Shown here: positions 1 to 7,642 of the stretch, piece after piece
Layout of the letters: every line of letters begins with the position of its first letter
How positions within the stretch are numbered: position 1 is the stretch's first letter
Source of the DNA: an uncultured Bacteroides sp.
Lineage (GTDB): Bacteria > Bacteroidota > Bacteroidia > Bacteroidales > Bacteroidaceae
Reading direction: 5' to 3'
DNA: 36,472 nt
Assembly: GCA_944320865.1 (NCBI GenBank)
Contig: CALUJC010000035.1
Coordinates: 1 to 36,472 of the forward strand
Made by a program: the position numbers and the translations under genes
The notes under the pieces: model-generated
What the model was told of the DNA's origin: nothing
Seen by the model: the letters and a program-made list of their open reading frames with translations, nothing else
The model's database searches: none

Positions 1-73
1 GGGGTCGAACCGGGATGGAAGTGAATCCACTGGTGTTTGAGACCAGCGCGTCTACCGATTCCGCCATCTGGGC
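1..73 (-). tRNA. tRNA-Leu (anticodon CAA), 3' end cut by window edge
   Basis: On the minus strand the sequence begins with the acceptor 5' strand GCCCAGA at 73. It continues through a D arm with GGTAGACGC, an anticodon arm with stem CTGGT/ACCAG and loop CTCAAAC (anticodon CAA, reading UUG), and a long variable arm that folds as TGGA/TCCA, the class II shape expected of tRNA-Leu. The T loop TTCGACC is present. The last three bases of the T stem, the acceptor 3' strand and the discriminator base lie before base 1, so about 11 bases are missing. Confidence 0.95.
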
Positions 74-96
74 AACTTTTTCCGTTAATTGCGGTG

Positions 97-126
97 CAAA
101 GGTAGCGCTTTTTTCGAAATCTGCAA
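97..126 (-). promoter_or_regulatory. Bacteroidetes-type promoter of tRNA-Leu
   Basis: Minus-strand TACCTTTG (104-97) is a perfect -7 box. TTG (126-124) lies 19 bp upstream of it. The predicted transcript start near 93 is about 20 nt before the tRNA 5' end at 73. Confidence 0.75.
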
Positions 127-230
127 TAGCTTTCCTAAAAAAAGAAGAAAAAAACGAGAAAACATGCCGCAAGGGTTTCTTCTTTATGAAATATAATGTA
201 CATTAGCAGCAAACTTTTAAAACAAATATC

Positions 231-1316
231 ATGGCAACAGATAAGGACAACTTTTGCGTCATCATGGGAGGAGGAATAGGCAGCAGGTTCTGGCCTTTCA
301 GCCGCAAGACGCTGCCTAAACAATTCTTGGATTTCTTCGGGACGGGACGTTCTTTATTGCAACAGACTTTCGACCGCTTCAACAAAATAATTCCGCAGGA
401 AAACATTCTGGTGGTAACCAACGACCTGTATGCCGACTTGGTAAAGGAACAGTTGCCGGAATTGAAACCCGAACAGATTCTGCTGGAACCCACACGCCGC
501 AACACAGCGCCTTGCATAGCATGGGCCTCGTACCACATACGTGCCTTGAACCCGGAAGCCAACATCGTGGTGGCTCCTTCGGACCACTTAATCCTGAAGG
601 AAGAGGAGTTTTTGGGCGCCATAAAGAAAGGACTGGAATTTGTGGAAAAGTCGGACAAGCTGCTCACACTGGGCATCAAGCCCAACCGGCCCGAAACCGG
701 ATATGGCTACATCCAGATAGCCGAACCTGCAGGCGATAACTTCTACAAGGTAAAGACTTTTACGGAAAAGCCTGAATTGGAATTGGCCAAAGTGTTTGTG
801 GAGAGCGGTGAATTTTACTGGAATGCGGGACTTTTTATGTGGAACGTAAACACCATCATCAAGGCGGGAGAGACCTACTTGCCTGAGGTAGCCGCCAAGC
901 TGGAGCCGGGGAAAGACGTCTACGCTACGCCCGAGGAGAAGGGCTTCATCAACGAAAACTTCCCGGCATGCCCCAATGTATCCATTGACTTCGGTGTAAT
1001 GGAAAAGGCCGATAATGTATATGTATCCTTGGGGGACTTCGGGTGGTCGGACTTGGGCACCTGGAGCTCGCTGTACGACCTCTCGCCCAAAGATGCGGAC
1101 AACAACGTCGTGCTGAAGTGCCAATCGTTGCTCTACAATTGCAAAGACAACATCATCACGCTGCCCGGCGGAAAGCTCGCCGTAATCGAGGGGTTGGACG
1201 GGTATCTCGTTGCGGAATCGGACAACGTATTGCTTATCTGCAAAAAAGATGAGGAGCACGCCATCCGCAAATACGTGAACGACACGCAAATCAAAATGGG
1301 AGAAGACTACATTTAA
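231..1316 (+). CDS. manC: mannose-1-phosphate guanylyltransferase
   Basis: This enzyme makes GDP-mannose from GTP and mannose-1-phosphate in the cytoplasm, feeding capsule, O-antigen or glycan synthesis. The nucleotidyltransferase signature GGGIGSRFWPFSRKTLPKQF begins at residue 13, and the FTEKP motif lies at residues 177-181. At 361 residues it is the short form: the C-terminal mannose-6-phosphate isomerase domain of the bifunctional enzymes is absent. The protein starts at the first ATG that leaves the signature near the N terminus. No canonical TAnnTTTG box was found upstream, only an AT-rich stretch around 187-200. It is monocistronic, converges on the HIT gene and is closed by an intrinsic terminator. 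The family call is firm; the gene symbol follows common usage. Confidence 0.92.
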   Translation: MATDKDNFCVIMGGGIGSRFWPFSRKTLPKQFLDFFGTGRSLLQQTFDRFNKIIPQENILVVTNDLYADLVKEQLPELKPEQILLEPTRRNTAPCIAWASYHIRALNPEANIVVAPSDHLILKEEEFLGAIKKGLEFVEKSDKLLTLGIKPNRPETGYGYIQIAEPAGDNFYKVKTFTEKPELELAKVFVESGEFYWNAGLFMWNVNTIIKAGETYLPEVAAKLEPGKDVYATPEEKGFINENFPACPNVSIDFGVMEKADNVYVSLGDFGWSDLGTWSSLYDLSPKDADNNVVLKCQSLLYNCKDNIITLPGGKLAVIEGLDGYLVAESDNVLLICKKDEEHAIRKYVNDTQIKMGEDYI

Positions 1317-1350
1317 AAGAGGATACTATAACCTTGCCCACTTTATACGA

Positions 1351-1390
1351 AGGGCTGCCTTACCGGGAACGATGAGGCAGCCCTTTTAAT
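1351..1390 (+). terminator. intrinsic terminator after manC
   Basis: A perfect 10-bp stem, AGGGCTGCCT (1351-1360) with AGGCAGCCCT (1375-1384), encloses a 14-nt loop and is followed by TTTAATTTAT. Confidence 0.9.
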
Positions 1391-1412
1391 TTATCTGGAT
1401 AGGAGGGAAAGC

Positions 1413-1805
1413 TTAAAGCGCGGCACGGATAGCTGCGGCTATGGCCTGGAATTCTTCATCAGCCAGTTTCAGCTTGGGATTGGAGAATAGCAGGTCTTTT
1501 TCACTTTGCATGGGCACCAAGTGAATATGGGCATGGGGCACTTCCAAGCCCAGCACTGCCATGCCTACCTTGCGGCAAGGGAATGCCTTGCCTATGGCCA
1601 AGGCTATCTGCTTGGCAAACACGTTCATGGCCGCCAGGTCTTCGTCGGACAAGTCAAAAATGTAGTCTACTTCTTGCTTGGGGATGACCAGCGTATGCCC
1701 TTTTGCCAACGGGTTGATGTCGAGGAAAGCAAAAAACTTTTCGTTCTCGGCTACCTTGTAGCACGGTATCTCGCCTGCTACAATCTTACTGAATATTGTT
1801 GCCAT
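1413..1805 (-). CDS. HIT family protein (HinT-like nucleotide hydrolase)
   Basis: This is a 130-residue histidine-triad protein. The catalytic triad sits in HAHIHLVP with His91, His93 and His95; the N-terminal IFSKIVAGEIP and the central DINPLAKGHTLVIPK segment are typical of HinT/HIT proteins. Known relatives hydrolyse adenosine or guanosine phosphoramidates and acyl-adenylates in the cytosol; the physiological substrate here cannot be read from sequence. Length matches the family. It lies downstream of greA on the same strand, but a strong terminator separates them, so it probably has its own promoter; none of the usual form was seen in the short gap. Confidence 0.9.
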   Translation of the reverse strand: MATIFSKIVAGEIPCYKVAENEKFFAFLDINPLAKGHTLVIPKQEVDYIFDLSDEDLAAMNVFAKQIALAIGKAFPCRKVGMAVLGLEVPHAHIHLVPMQSEKDLLFSNPKLKLADEEFQAIAAAIRAAL

Positions 1806-1820
1806 AGTATGATATTGTAT

Positions 1821-1861
1821 AAAAGTAAGGCAAGCCCCGCCACAGGGGAGGCCTGCCTTAC
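1821..1861 (-). terminator. intrinsic terminator after greA
   Basis: On the minus strand GTAAGGCA pairs with TGCCTTAC, with further internal GGGG/CCCC pairing, and a TTTTAT tract follows. It lies between the greA stop (1864) and the HIT start (1805). Confidence 0.85.
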
Positions 1862-1863
1862 CG

Positions 1864-2328
1864 TTAAAATGAAATGTTCATTACTTCAAGTTTAATCATG
1901 CCTTGGGGCACTTTGATTTCGGCCACGTCGCCCACCTTCTTGCCAAGCAAGCCTTGGGCTATGGGGGTGTTGACGGATATCTTGCCTTCCTTCAGGTTGG
2001 CTTCGCTTTCCGACACGATGGTATAGGTCATTTTCATGCCGTTCTTCACGTTCTTCAGCTCCACCTTGTTCAGTATCTGCACGGTGTCGGTCTTCAGCTT
2101 CGACTCGTCGATAATCTTGGCATCGGCAATCACCGCCTTCAGCTTGGCGATTTTGGATTCGAGCATGCCTTGCGCTTCTTTGGCGGCATCATACTCTGCA
2201 TTTTCGGACAAGTCGCCCTTGTCGCGGGCTTCGGCTATTGCGGCAATGATTTTCGGGCGCTCTACCGCCTCCAGGTTCTTCAACTCGGCCAACAGCTTGT
2301 TGTAACCTTCTTCTGACATATAAGCCAT
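1864..2328 (-). CDS. greA: transcription elongation factor GreA
   Basis: GreA enters the RNA polymerase secondary channel and stimulates cleavage of backtracked RNA. The 154-residue protein shows the N-terminal coiled coil with EARDKGDLSENAEYDAAKE, whose acidic tip residues (DLSENAEY) are the functional signature, and a C-terminal FKBP-like domain ending in LEVMNISF. An in-frame extension to 2385 exists, but the start at 2328 (MAYMSEEGY) is preferred: it matches family length and has a strong Shine-Dalgarno AAGGAGG just upstream. The gene has its own promoter and a terminator-like hairpin in its leader, with a separate terminator after the stop, so it is a single-gene unit. Confidence 0.96.
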   Translation of the reverse strand: MAYMSEEGYNKLLAELKNLEAVERPKIIAAIAEARDKGDLSENAEYDAAKEAQGMLESKIAKLKAVIADAKIIDESKLKTDTVQILNKVELKNVKNGMKMTYTIVSESEANLKEGKISVNTPIAQGLLGKKVGDVAEIKVPQGMIKLEVMNISF

Positions 2329-2382
2329 AAATGTTTCCTCCTTATTATTCTTTATGTTTTTAATTATATGGTTCGGGATATA

Positions 2383-2417
2383 CAAAAAAGAATTCCAACA
2401 TGTTCGTCATGCTGGAA
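2383..2417 (-). terminator. terminator-like hairpin inside the greA leader
   Basis: On the minus strand TTCCAGCATG (2417-2408) pairs with CATGTTGGAA (2402-2393), with one G-T pair and a 5-nt loop, and is followed by TTCTTTTTTG. It lies downstream of the predicted greA promoter and 55 nt before the greA ATG. It could therefore attenuate greA as well as stop read-through from the upstream gene. Confidence 0.75.
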
Positions 2418-2439
2418 CCCTCTTTCCTTATTTTCGCGA

Positions 2440-2471
2440 CAAAGATAAGCGTTTAAACAACGCATACCAAA
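2440..2471 (-). promoter_or_regulatory. greA promoter
   Basis: Minus-strand TATCTTTG (2447-2440) with TTTG (2471-2468) exactly 20 bp upstream is a near-ideal Bacteroidetes primary-sigma promoter. The predicted start near 2436 gives a leader of about 108 nt. Confidence 0.85.
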
Positions 2472-2506
2472 CGAAAAGCAATGTTTTGTAACATAATTAT
2501 GGTATA

Positions 2507-3658
2507 TTACAACAATTCGCGCACGGCAGCCTCCAGGTCTTTGATGGTTTCACCACGTGCTTTCAGTTCGTTGGCCCTGTTTATCAGGAACACGGAGGGC
2601 AGCGACTGGATGCCGTAGAGCGAGACGGTGGTGGAATACACCCCGGCCGCATCGCGCACGCACGTCCAGGGCAGGTTGGAGGCGATGGTTTTCCAATAGT
2701 GCTCGTCGGCATCGAGGGAAACCTGGTAGATTTCCAGGCCACGGCTTGCGTACTTGTCATACAAGTCGCGAAGCATATAGTTGTGCGAAGCCGAAACGGC
2801 GCTTTGGTAGACGGTAAAGTCCAGCAGCACCACTTTGCCCTTGAGGTCGGTCAGCTTGTGCGAAGCGCCGCGCATGTCGCGCAGGTCGATGTCGATGACG
2901 CCCGTTTCCTGCACGCGTTCTTCGGGAATCTCCACGACTTCCTGGCGGGGGGCACGGGTATTCTTCATGCCCTTGATGACGATGTTGTAGAGGTTCTTCG
3001 TGCGGTCGGCTTCGGGGTAACGGTTGTTCAGGCTGGTGGCCACGGCGGCAAAGCACTTCACGTCGTCCTTGCTGTTCAGCGGGTCGAATATCAGATAGTT
3101 GTTCAGCTTCTGGAACAGGGCGAAGTAGGCGGAGGCCGTATTGGGGGCGGCAAAGATGTAGTTAATCTTCACGTCGTCCTTGTACTTCTTGAACATCTGC
3201 GCCAAGCGTTCCTGGTAGATGCCCATGGGCAGGCTTCCGGCCTGGGCTTCGGAGGCGAGCTGGTTGGCATCGTCCTGCAACCCGGCCTGCTTCAGGGTAA
3301 GTTCCTTGATTTTCTCGCAGTTGGCCGAGCCTTCCACTTGGTAGCCGGTGTCAAACTGCCCGGCAGGGGCCGTCACCTTCACCGTTTCGGTGGAGTCGAT
3401 GGAGAGGTTGATGACTTTATCGCCCAGGCGCAGGCGGTAGAACTCGGGGGAGGCCGGACGGGCTTGCCTGAAGGTAAAAGTCCCATCGCCTTTCAGTTTC
3501 ACCGAGTCGAGGGGCACGATGCCTTCCAGCGCCGAGGCTTCCAGGTAGAGCATCTTGCCGTCGGCGCCGGACACGTTGCCCGTTATTTCAAACTGCGGAC
3601 CGGAATTACATGCGCCCAGGGCCATGGCCGCAAGGGCTATACAAAAATACTTTTTCAT
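2507..3658 (-). CDS. DUF4369/TlpA-like lipoprotein with a thioredoxin fold lacking CXXC
   Basis: This is a 383-residue predicted lipoprotein: signal peptide MKKYFCIALAAMALGAC with lipobox LGAC and Cys17. Residues of roughly 22-120 resemble the DUF4369 beta-rich domain common in Bacteroides, a helical middle follows, and the last ~140 residues are an AhpC/TSA-TlpA thioredoxin fold (KGKVVLLDF, cis-proline SLPSVFLI). The redox-active WCxxC that normally follows VLLDF is replaced by VYQSAVSASH, so thiol-disulfide exchange by the usual mechanism is not expected. The likely location is the periplasmic face of a membrane. The role is unknown; it could be a binding or scaffold protein derived from TlpA. 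It is transcribed toward greA and has a long structured leader. Confidence 0.82.
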   Translation of the reverse strand: MKKYFCIALAAMALGACNSGPQFEITGNVSGADGKMLYLEASALEGIVPLDSVKLKGDGTFTFRQARPASPEFYRLRLGDKVINLSIDSTETVKVTAPAGQFDTGYQVEGSANCEKIKELTLKQAGLQDDANQLASEAQAGSLPMGIYQERLAQMFKKYKDDVKINYIFAAPNTASAYFALFQKLNNYLIFDPLNSKDDVKCFAAVATSLNNRYPEADRTKNLYNIVIKGMKNTRAPRQEVVEIPEERVQETGVIDIDLRDMRGASHKLTDLKGKVVLLDFTVYQSAVSASHNYMLRDLYDKYASRGLEIYQVSLDADEHYWKTIASNLPWTCVRDAAGVYSTTVSLYGIQSLPSVFLINRANELKARGETIKDLEAAVRELL

Positions 3659-3732
3659 TGGTTGCTGTATTATATAAAAACATTGGTTTCTCCGTCCGCC
3701 CCACCCTGCCCAGAGGGCCTTGTGGAGGGGGC

Positions 3733-3838
3733 CCGGCAGCTTAGTATCACCACCGTGATGGCTTAGTATGGCCAGCGCGGTAGCGATGGTAGGCTACCAC
3801 GGTGGCGATAGCAGGCTGCCGGACAGGGTGCAAAGATA
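3733..3838 (-). repeat. inverted-repeat element in the 5' leader of the TlpA-like gene, with its -7 box
   Basis: CCGGCAGC (3733-3740) and GCTGCCGG (3815-3822) form the outer stem. Inside are ATCAC/GTGAT (3746-3759), GGTAGC/GCTACC (3779-3798) and a direct repeat of CTTAGTAT. The minus-strand -7 box TATCTTTG (3838-3831) sits just outside; no TTG was found at the expected distance. If that promoter is used, the whole element is transcribed in a leader of about 170 nt. The remainder of the 3659-4001 gap holds only the pnp promoter. Confidence 0.55.
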
Positions 3839-3956
3839 CGCCTTTTCGCCGTTAGTCGAAACATTTTTACCCCACGGAAAGCGAAGATTTTTGCAAAAAA
3901 CAACTAAATGCAAACTTTTTATCTCATTCCCACCGCCTTACCTAAATAATATTGTG

Positions 3957-3964
3957 TATCTTTG
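3957..3964 (+). promoter_or_regulatory. -7 box of pnp
   Basis: TATCTTTG at 3957-3964 predicts a start near 3968 and a 34-nt leader. No clear TTG is present 19-21 bp upstream. Confidence 0.6.
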
Positions 3965-4001
3965 CGCGAATTTTTGAAGAAAACAGAGATATAAGTTTTT
4001 T

Positions 4002-6170
4002 ATGATTAACCCAATTGTTAAGACAATCGAGCTTCCCGATGGCAGGACCATCACGCTCGAAACGGGAAAGCTGGCAAAACAGGCAGATGGCGCTGTAATG
4101 CTGCGCATGGGAAACACCATGCTGCTGGCTACTGTTTGTGCAGCAAAAGACGCAGTTCCCGGTACAGATTTCATGCCCTTGCAGGTAGAGTACAAAGAAA
4201 AGTTCTCGGCATTCGGCCGTTTCCCCGGCGGTTTCACCAAGCGTGAAGGACGCGCTTCGGATTACGAAATCCTGACGTGCCGCCTCGTTGACCGCGCACT
4301 CCGCCCCTTATTCCCCGACAATTTCCACGCAGAAGTTTACGTCAACATCATCCTGTTCTCAGCCGACGGCGTTGACATGCCCGACGCATTGGCCGGACTG
4401 GCCGCATCGGCCGCACTGGCTGTGTCCGACATCCCCTTCGGAGGACCCATCTCGGAAGTGCGCGTGGCACGCATTGACGGACAGTTTGTCATCAACCCCA
4501 CCTTCGAGCAGCTGGAGCAAGCCGACATGGACCTCATGGTGGGCGCCACCTACGAGAACATCATGATGGTGGAAGGCGAAATGAAGGAAGTGTCCGAACA
4601 AGACCTGCTGGCCGCCCTCAAGGCCGCACACGAGGCCATCAAGCCCATGTGCAAGGCACAGATGGAACTGGCCGAGGAAGTGGGCAGCACCGTGAAGCGC
4701 ACCTACGACCACGAGGTGAACGACGAAGACCTGCGCAAGGCCGTGCACGACGCCTGCTACGACAAGGCTTACGCCATTGCCGCCAGCGGAAACCGCAACA
4801 AGCACGAACGTGAAGACGCCTTCAACGCCATCCGCGACGAGTTCAAGGCACAGTTCACCGAAGAAGAGCTGGAAGAAAAGGCTCCCCTCATCGACCGCTA
4901 CTACCACGACGTGGAGAAAGAGGCCATGCGCCGCTGCATCCTCGACGAAGGCAAGCGCCTGGACGGCCGCAAGACTACGGAAATCCGCCCCATCTGGTGC
5001 GAAGTATCCCCCCTGCCCGGCCCCCACGGCTCGGCCATCTTCACCCGTGGCGAAACGCAATCCCTCTCCACCGTCACCCTGGGCACGAAGCTCGACGAGA
5101 AGATTATCGACGACGTGCTGGTACATGGCAAAGAGCGCTTCCTGCTGCACTACAACTTCCCCCCGTTCTCCACGGGCGAGGCCAAGGCACAACGCGGCGT
5201 AGGCCGTCGTGAGATAGGCCACGGCCACCTGGCATGGCGCGCGCTGAAGGGGCAGATTCCCGAAAACTACCCCTACGTGGTACGCGTGGTATCCGACATC
5301 CTCGAGTCCAACGGCTCCTCGTCCATGGCCACCGTATGTGCCGGCACGCTGGCGCTGATGGATGCGGGCGTGCAGATAAAGAACCCCGTCAGCGGCATCG
5401 CCATGGGCCTCATCAAGAACCCCGGCGAAGAGAAGTATGCCGTATTGTCTGATATCCTGGGCGATGAAGACCACCTGGGCGACATGGACTTCAAGGTGAC
5501 GGGCACGAAGAACGGCATCACCGCCACGCAGATGGACATCAAGGTGGACGGACTGAGCTACGACATCCTGGAGAAGGCGCTGCTGCAAGCCAAGCAAGGC
5601 CGCGAGTACATCTTGGGCAAGCTGACGGAGTGCATCGCCGAGCCGCGTCCCGAACTGAAGCCGCACGCTCCGCGCATCGAGACGATGACCATCCCGAAAG
5701 AATTCATCGGCGCAGTCATCGGCCCGGGCGGAAAAATCATACAAGGCATGCAGGAGGAGACCGGCGCCACCATCACCATCGAAGAGGTGGGCAACGAAGG
5801 CCACATCGAGATTGCCGGCACCAACAAGAAGAGCATCGACGATGCCATCCGCCTCATCAAGGCCATCGTGGCCGTGCCGGAGATTGGCGAGGTTTACCAC
5901 GGCACCATCCGCTCCATCATGCCCTACGGCGCGTTTGTAGAGTTCCTGCCGGGCCGCGACGGACTGCTGCACATCTCCGAGTTCGACTGGAAGCGCCTGG
6001 AGACCGTTGAGGAGGCAGGCTGGAAGGAAGGCGACGAGATAGACGTGAAGCTGATGGACATCGACCCCAAGACGGGCAAGTTCAAGCTGTCCCACAAGGT
6101 GCTGCTGCCCAAGCCCGAAGGCGCGGAAGGCAACGGCCGCAAGCAGGGCAACGGCAAGCCCCGCCGCTAA
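4002..6170 (+). CDS. pnp: polyribonucleotide nucleotidyltransferase (PNPase)
   Basis: PNPase degrades RNA 3'-to-5' by phosphorolysis and is a core RNA turnover enzyme. The 722-residue protein has the complete order: first RNase PH domain (about 10-145), helical linker, second RNase PH domain (about 320-545), KH domain ([18 protein letters not shown], about 565-620) and S1 domain ([20 protein letters not shown], from about 628). The catalytic aspartates are visible in [14 protein letters not shown] as Asp488 and Asp494, equivalent to E. coli Asp486 and Asp492. A short basic tail ([11 protein letters not shown]) ends the protein. The reading frame is intact and monocistronic, with its own -7 box and terminator. 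A long antisense frame over this gene is a codon-bias shadow. Confidence 0.98.
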   Translation: MINPIVKTIELPDGRTITLETGKLAKQADGAVMLRMGNTMLLATVCAAKDAVPGTDFMPLQVEYKEKFSAFGRFPGGFTKREGRASDYEILTCRLVDRALRPLFPDNFHAEVYVNIILFSADGVDMPDALAGLAASAALAVSDIPFGGPISEVRVARIDGQFVINPTFEQLEQADMDLMVGATYENIMMVEGEMKEVSEQDLLAALKAAHEAIKPMCKAQMELAEEVGSTVKRTYDHEVNDEDLRKAVHDACYDKAYAIAASGNRNKHEREDAFNAIRDEFKAQFTEEELEEKAPLIDRYYHDVEKEAMRRCILDEGKRLDGRKTTEIRPIWCEVSPLPGPHGSAIFTRGETQSLSTVTLGTKLDEKIIDDVLVHGKERFLLHYNFPPFSTGEAKAQRGVGRREIGHGHLAWRALKGQIPENYPYVVRVVSDILESNGSSSMATVCAGTLALMDAGVQIKNPVSGIAMGLIKNPGEEKYAVLSDILGDEDHLGDMDFKVTGTKNGITATQMDIKVDGLSYDILEKALLQAKQGREYILGKLTECIAEPRPELKPHAPRIETMTIPKEFIGAVIGPGGKIIQGMQEETGATITIEEVGNEGHIEIAGTNKKSIDDAIRLIKAIVAVPEIGEVYHGTIRSIMPYGAFVEFLPGRDGLLHISEFDWKRLETVEEAGWKEGDEIDVKLMDIDPKTGKFKLSHKVLLPKPEGAEGNGRKQGNGKPRR

Positions 6171-6218
6171 GGCACGCCATTAGGAATAGACACAGAACAT
6201 CTTGATTATTTTTCATTG

Positions 6219-6262
6219 AAAAGCCCGGCACTGCGCGTGAGCGTGGTTGCCGGGCATTTTCT
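6219..6262 (+). terminator. intrinsic terminator after pnp
   Basis: GCCCGGCA (6223-6230) pairs with TGCCGGGC (6248-6255) and is followed by ATTTTCTTT. An A tract on the other side makes weak bidirectional function possible. Confidence 0.85.
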
Positions 6263-6287
6263 TTGCAGGCGGGGGGAGAGAAGACAC

Positions 6288-6368
6288 GAAAAAGCCCGGA
6301 GCGTACCCCCATACACTCCGGGCAGACAGTCAAAAATCGACCTTAATCAATTTATTAACTTAACACGG
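6288..6368 (-). ncRNA. candidate small RNA between buk and pnp
   Basis: A minus-strand promoter (6400-6372) is followed by about 80 bases with no open reading frame and then by an intrinsic terminator (6323-6289). This is the layout of an autonomous short transcript. A CCCCCG segment at its start could pair with GGGGGT in the terminator loop. No similarity to a known RNA family was recognised; the terminator may simply serve buk. Confidence 0.35.
6289..6323 (-). terminator. intrinsic terminator downstream of buk
   Basis: On the minus strand GCCCGGAG (6323-6316) pairs with CTCCGGGC (6301-6294), with a 14-nt loop and a following TTTTTC. It serves the ptb-buk transcript and the candidate small RNA. 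Confidence 0.85.
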
Positions 6369-6371
6369 GGG

Positions 6372-6400
6372 CAAAGATAGGCTTTTCTGTTGAAGTACAA
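6372..6400 (-). promoter_or_regulatory. orphan Bacteroidetes-type promoter
   Basis: Minus-strand TATCTTTG (6379-6372) with TTG (6400-6398) 18 bp upstream, slightly shorter than the usual spacing. It lies 3' of buk and points at no coding gene, only at the terminator at 6323-6289. Confidence 0.5.
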
Positions 6401-6460
6401 GCATGTTTTGCCGGAAAAGTTAGGCGGAAGCCCCGAAAAAACTTGCGTGCGCGCACCCCG

Positions 6461-7543
6461 TCAGCGGTACACCTGCACCCCGAGCTCGCCGCGCAGCACG
6501 CCCAGGGCATTCATGGCCAGTGCCTCCAGCTCGTCCTCGCCGGGGAAGATGTGGACGGGCGCCAGGAAACCGATGCGCTGCGCAAGGCGCGAGGTGACGT
6601 AGGCCGAGTGCGCCATGCCGCCCGTCACGAGCGTGGCGTCCACCTGCCCCCCGAGGGCCACGGCCGCGCCGCCCACGCTCTTGGCCACCTGGTAAATCAT
6701 GGCGTCCAGCACCAGACGGGCATGTTCGTCGCCCTCCTGCTCGATGCGGCGCACCACCTCCTGTACGTCCGTCGTGCCCAGGTGGGCAGCCAGTCCCGCG
6801 TGGCCCGAGATGCGTCGCTTCAGCTCCGCCTGGGTGAAGCGGCGCGAGTAGCACAAGTCCACCAGCGCCCCGGCCGGCAACGTGCCCGCCCGCTCGGGGG
6901 AGAAGGGGCCTTCGCCGTCCAGCGCATTGTTCACATCCACGCAGCGCCCCCGCCGGTGTGCCCCGATGGAGATACCCCCGCCCAGGTGGACGATGATGAG
7001 GTTGAGGTCTTCATAGCGCACCGTGCGCCCCCCTTCGGCCGAAAGCTGCGCGGCGTAGCGGCGGGCAATGGCGCGCTGGTTCAGCGCGTGCCAGATGGTG
7101 ATGCGGGGCAACAGGGGCGAGCCGGTCAGGCGGGCCACGTCGTCCAGTTCGTCCACCACGCCGGGGTCGGCCATGAGGGCACGGCATCCCGGCAACGCGG
7201 CGGCCAGCTCGTGGGCAATGAGGCAGCCCAGGTTGCAAGCATGCTGGTGCAGGGCGTGCATCAGGTCGTCCAGCATCGCGTCGTTCACCTCATACACCCC
7301 GCCGGGGATGGGCTTCAGCAGTCCGCCCCTCCCGATGATGGCATCGAAGCGGAAGGGTATGCCGTTCGCCTCCAACTCATCGAGCACAAGCGCCTTGCGG
7401 AACTCAAACTGGTCGATGATGCGGGGATACCGCGCCAGTTCGTCCACCCGGTGGCGGATGGTGCGCACCAGCACAGGGCGCTCGTCTTCATACACGGCAA
7501 TCTTGGTGGAGGTAGAACCGGGATTGATGGCAAGAATTTTCAT
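6461..7543 (-). CDS. buk: butyrate kinase
   Basis: This enzyme transfers phosphate from butyryl-phosphate (or branched acyl-phosphates) to ADP, the ATP-yielding last step after phosphotransbutyrylase. The 360-residue protein belongs to the acetokinase/ASKHA family: the phosphate-binding NPGSTSTKIAVYEDE starts at residue 7, and the IIVHLGGGISIGAHRRGR and VTGGMAHS segments are typical of Buk. Length matches the family. It lies downstream of ptb on the same strand with a 73-bp repeat-filled gap, so the two form one operon. In Bacteroides such pairs are often associated with isobutyrate and isovalerate formation from amino acids; substrate preference cannot be read here. Confidence 0.95.
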   Translation of the reverse strand: MKILAINPGSTSTKIAVYEDERPVLVRTIRHRVDELARYPRIIDQFEFRKALVLDELEANGIPFRFDAIIGRGGLLKPIPGGVYEVNDAMLDDLMHALHQHACNLGCLIAHELAAALPGCRALMADPGVVDELDDVARLTGSPLLPRITIWHALNQRAIARRYAAQLSAEGGRTVRYEDLNLIIVHLGGGISIGAHRRGRCVDVNNALDGEGPFSPERAGTLPAGALVDLCYSRRFTQAELKRRISGHAGLAAHLGTTDVQEVVRRIEQEGDEHARLVLDAMIYQVAKSVGGAAVALGGQVDATLVTGGMAHSAYVTSRLAQRIGFLAPVHIFPGEDELEALAMNALGVLRGELGVQVYR

Positions 7544-7544
7544 A

Positions 7545-7642
7545 AGTGATTAGTGGTTAGTGATTAGTGATTAGTTTAGCTACAAGCTACGAGCTACGAG
7601 TGTGGGCTCATTCTTTTTACTTGTAGCTCGTAGCTTGTAGCT
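7545..7642. repeat. word-repeat hairpin between ptb and buk
   Basis: Positions 7545-7576 are made of GATTAGTG-type words. A perfect 20-bp inverted repeat follows (7578-7597 with 7623-7642, loop 25 nt), itself built from the words GCTACAA and GCTACGA. The right arm encodes the last residues of Ptb. In RNA the arms would form a strong hairpin between the two operon genes. Confidence 0.8.

Noticed and set aside
4359-6095. Long open frame opposite pnp (578 codons)
   Set aside because: Antisense shadow created by the G+C-rich codon pattern of pnp.
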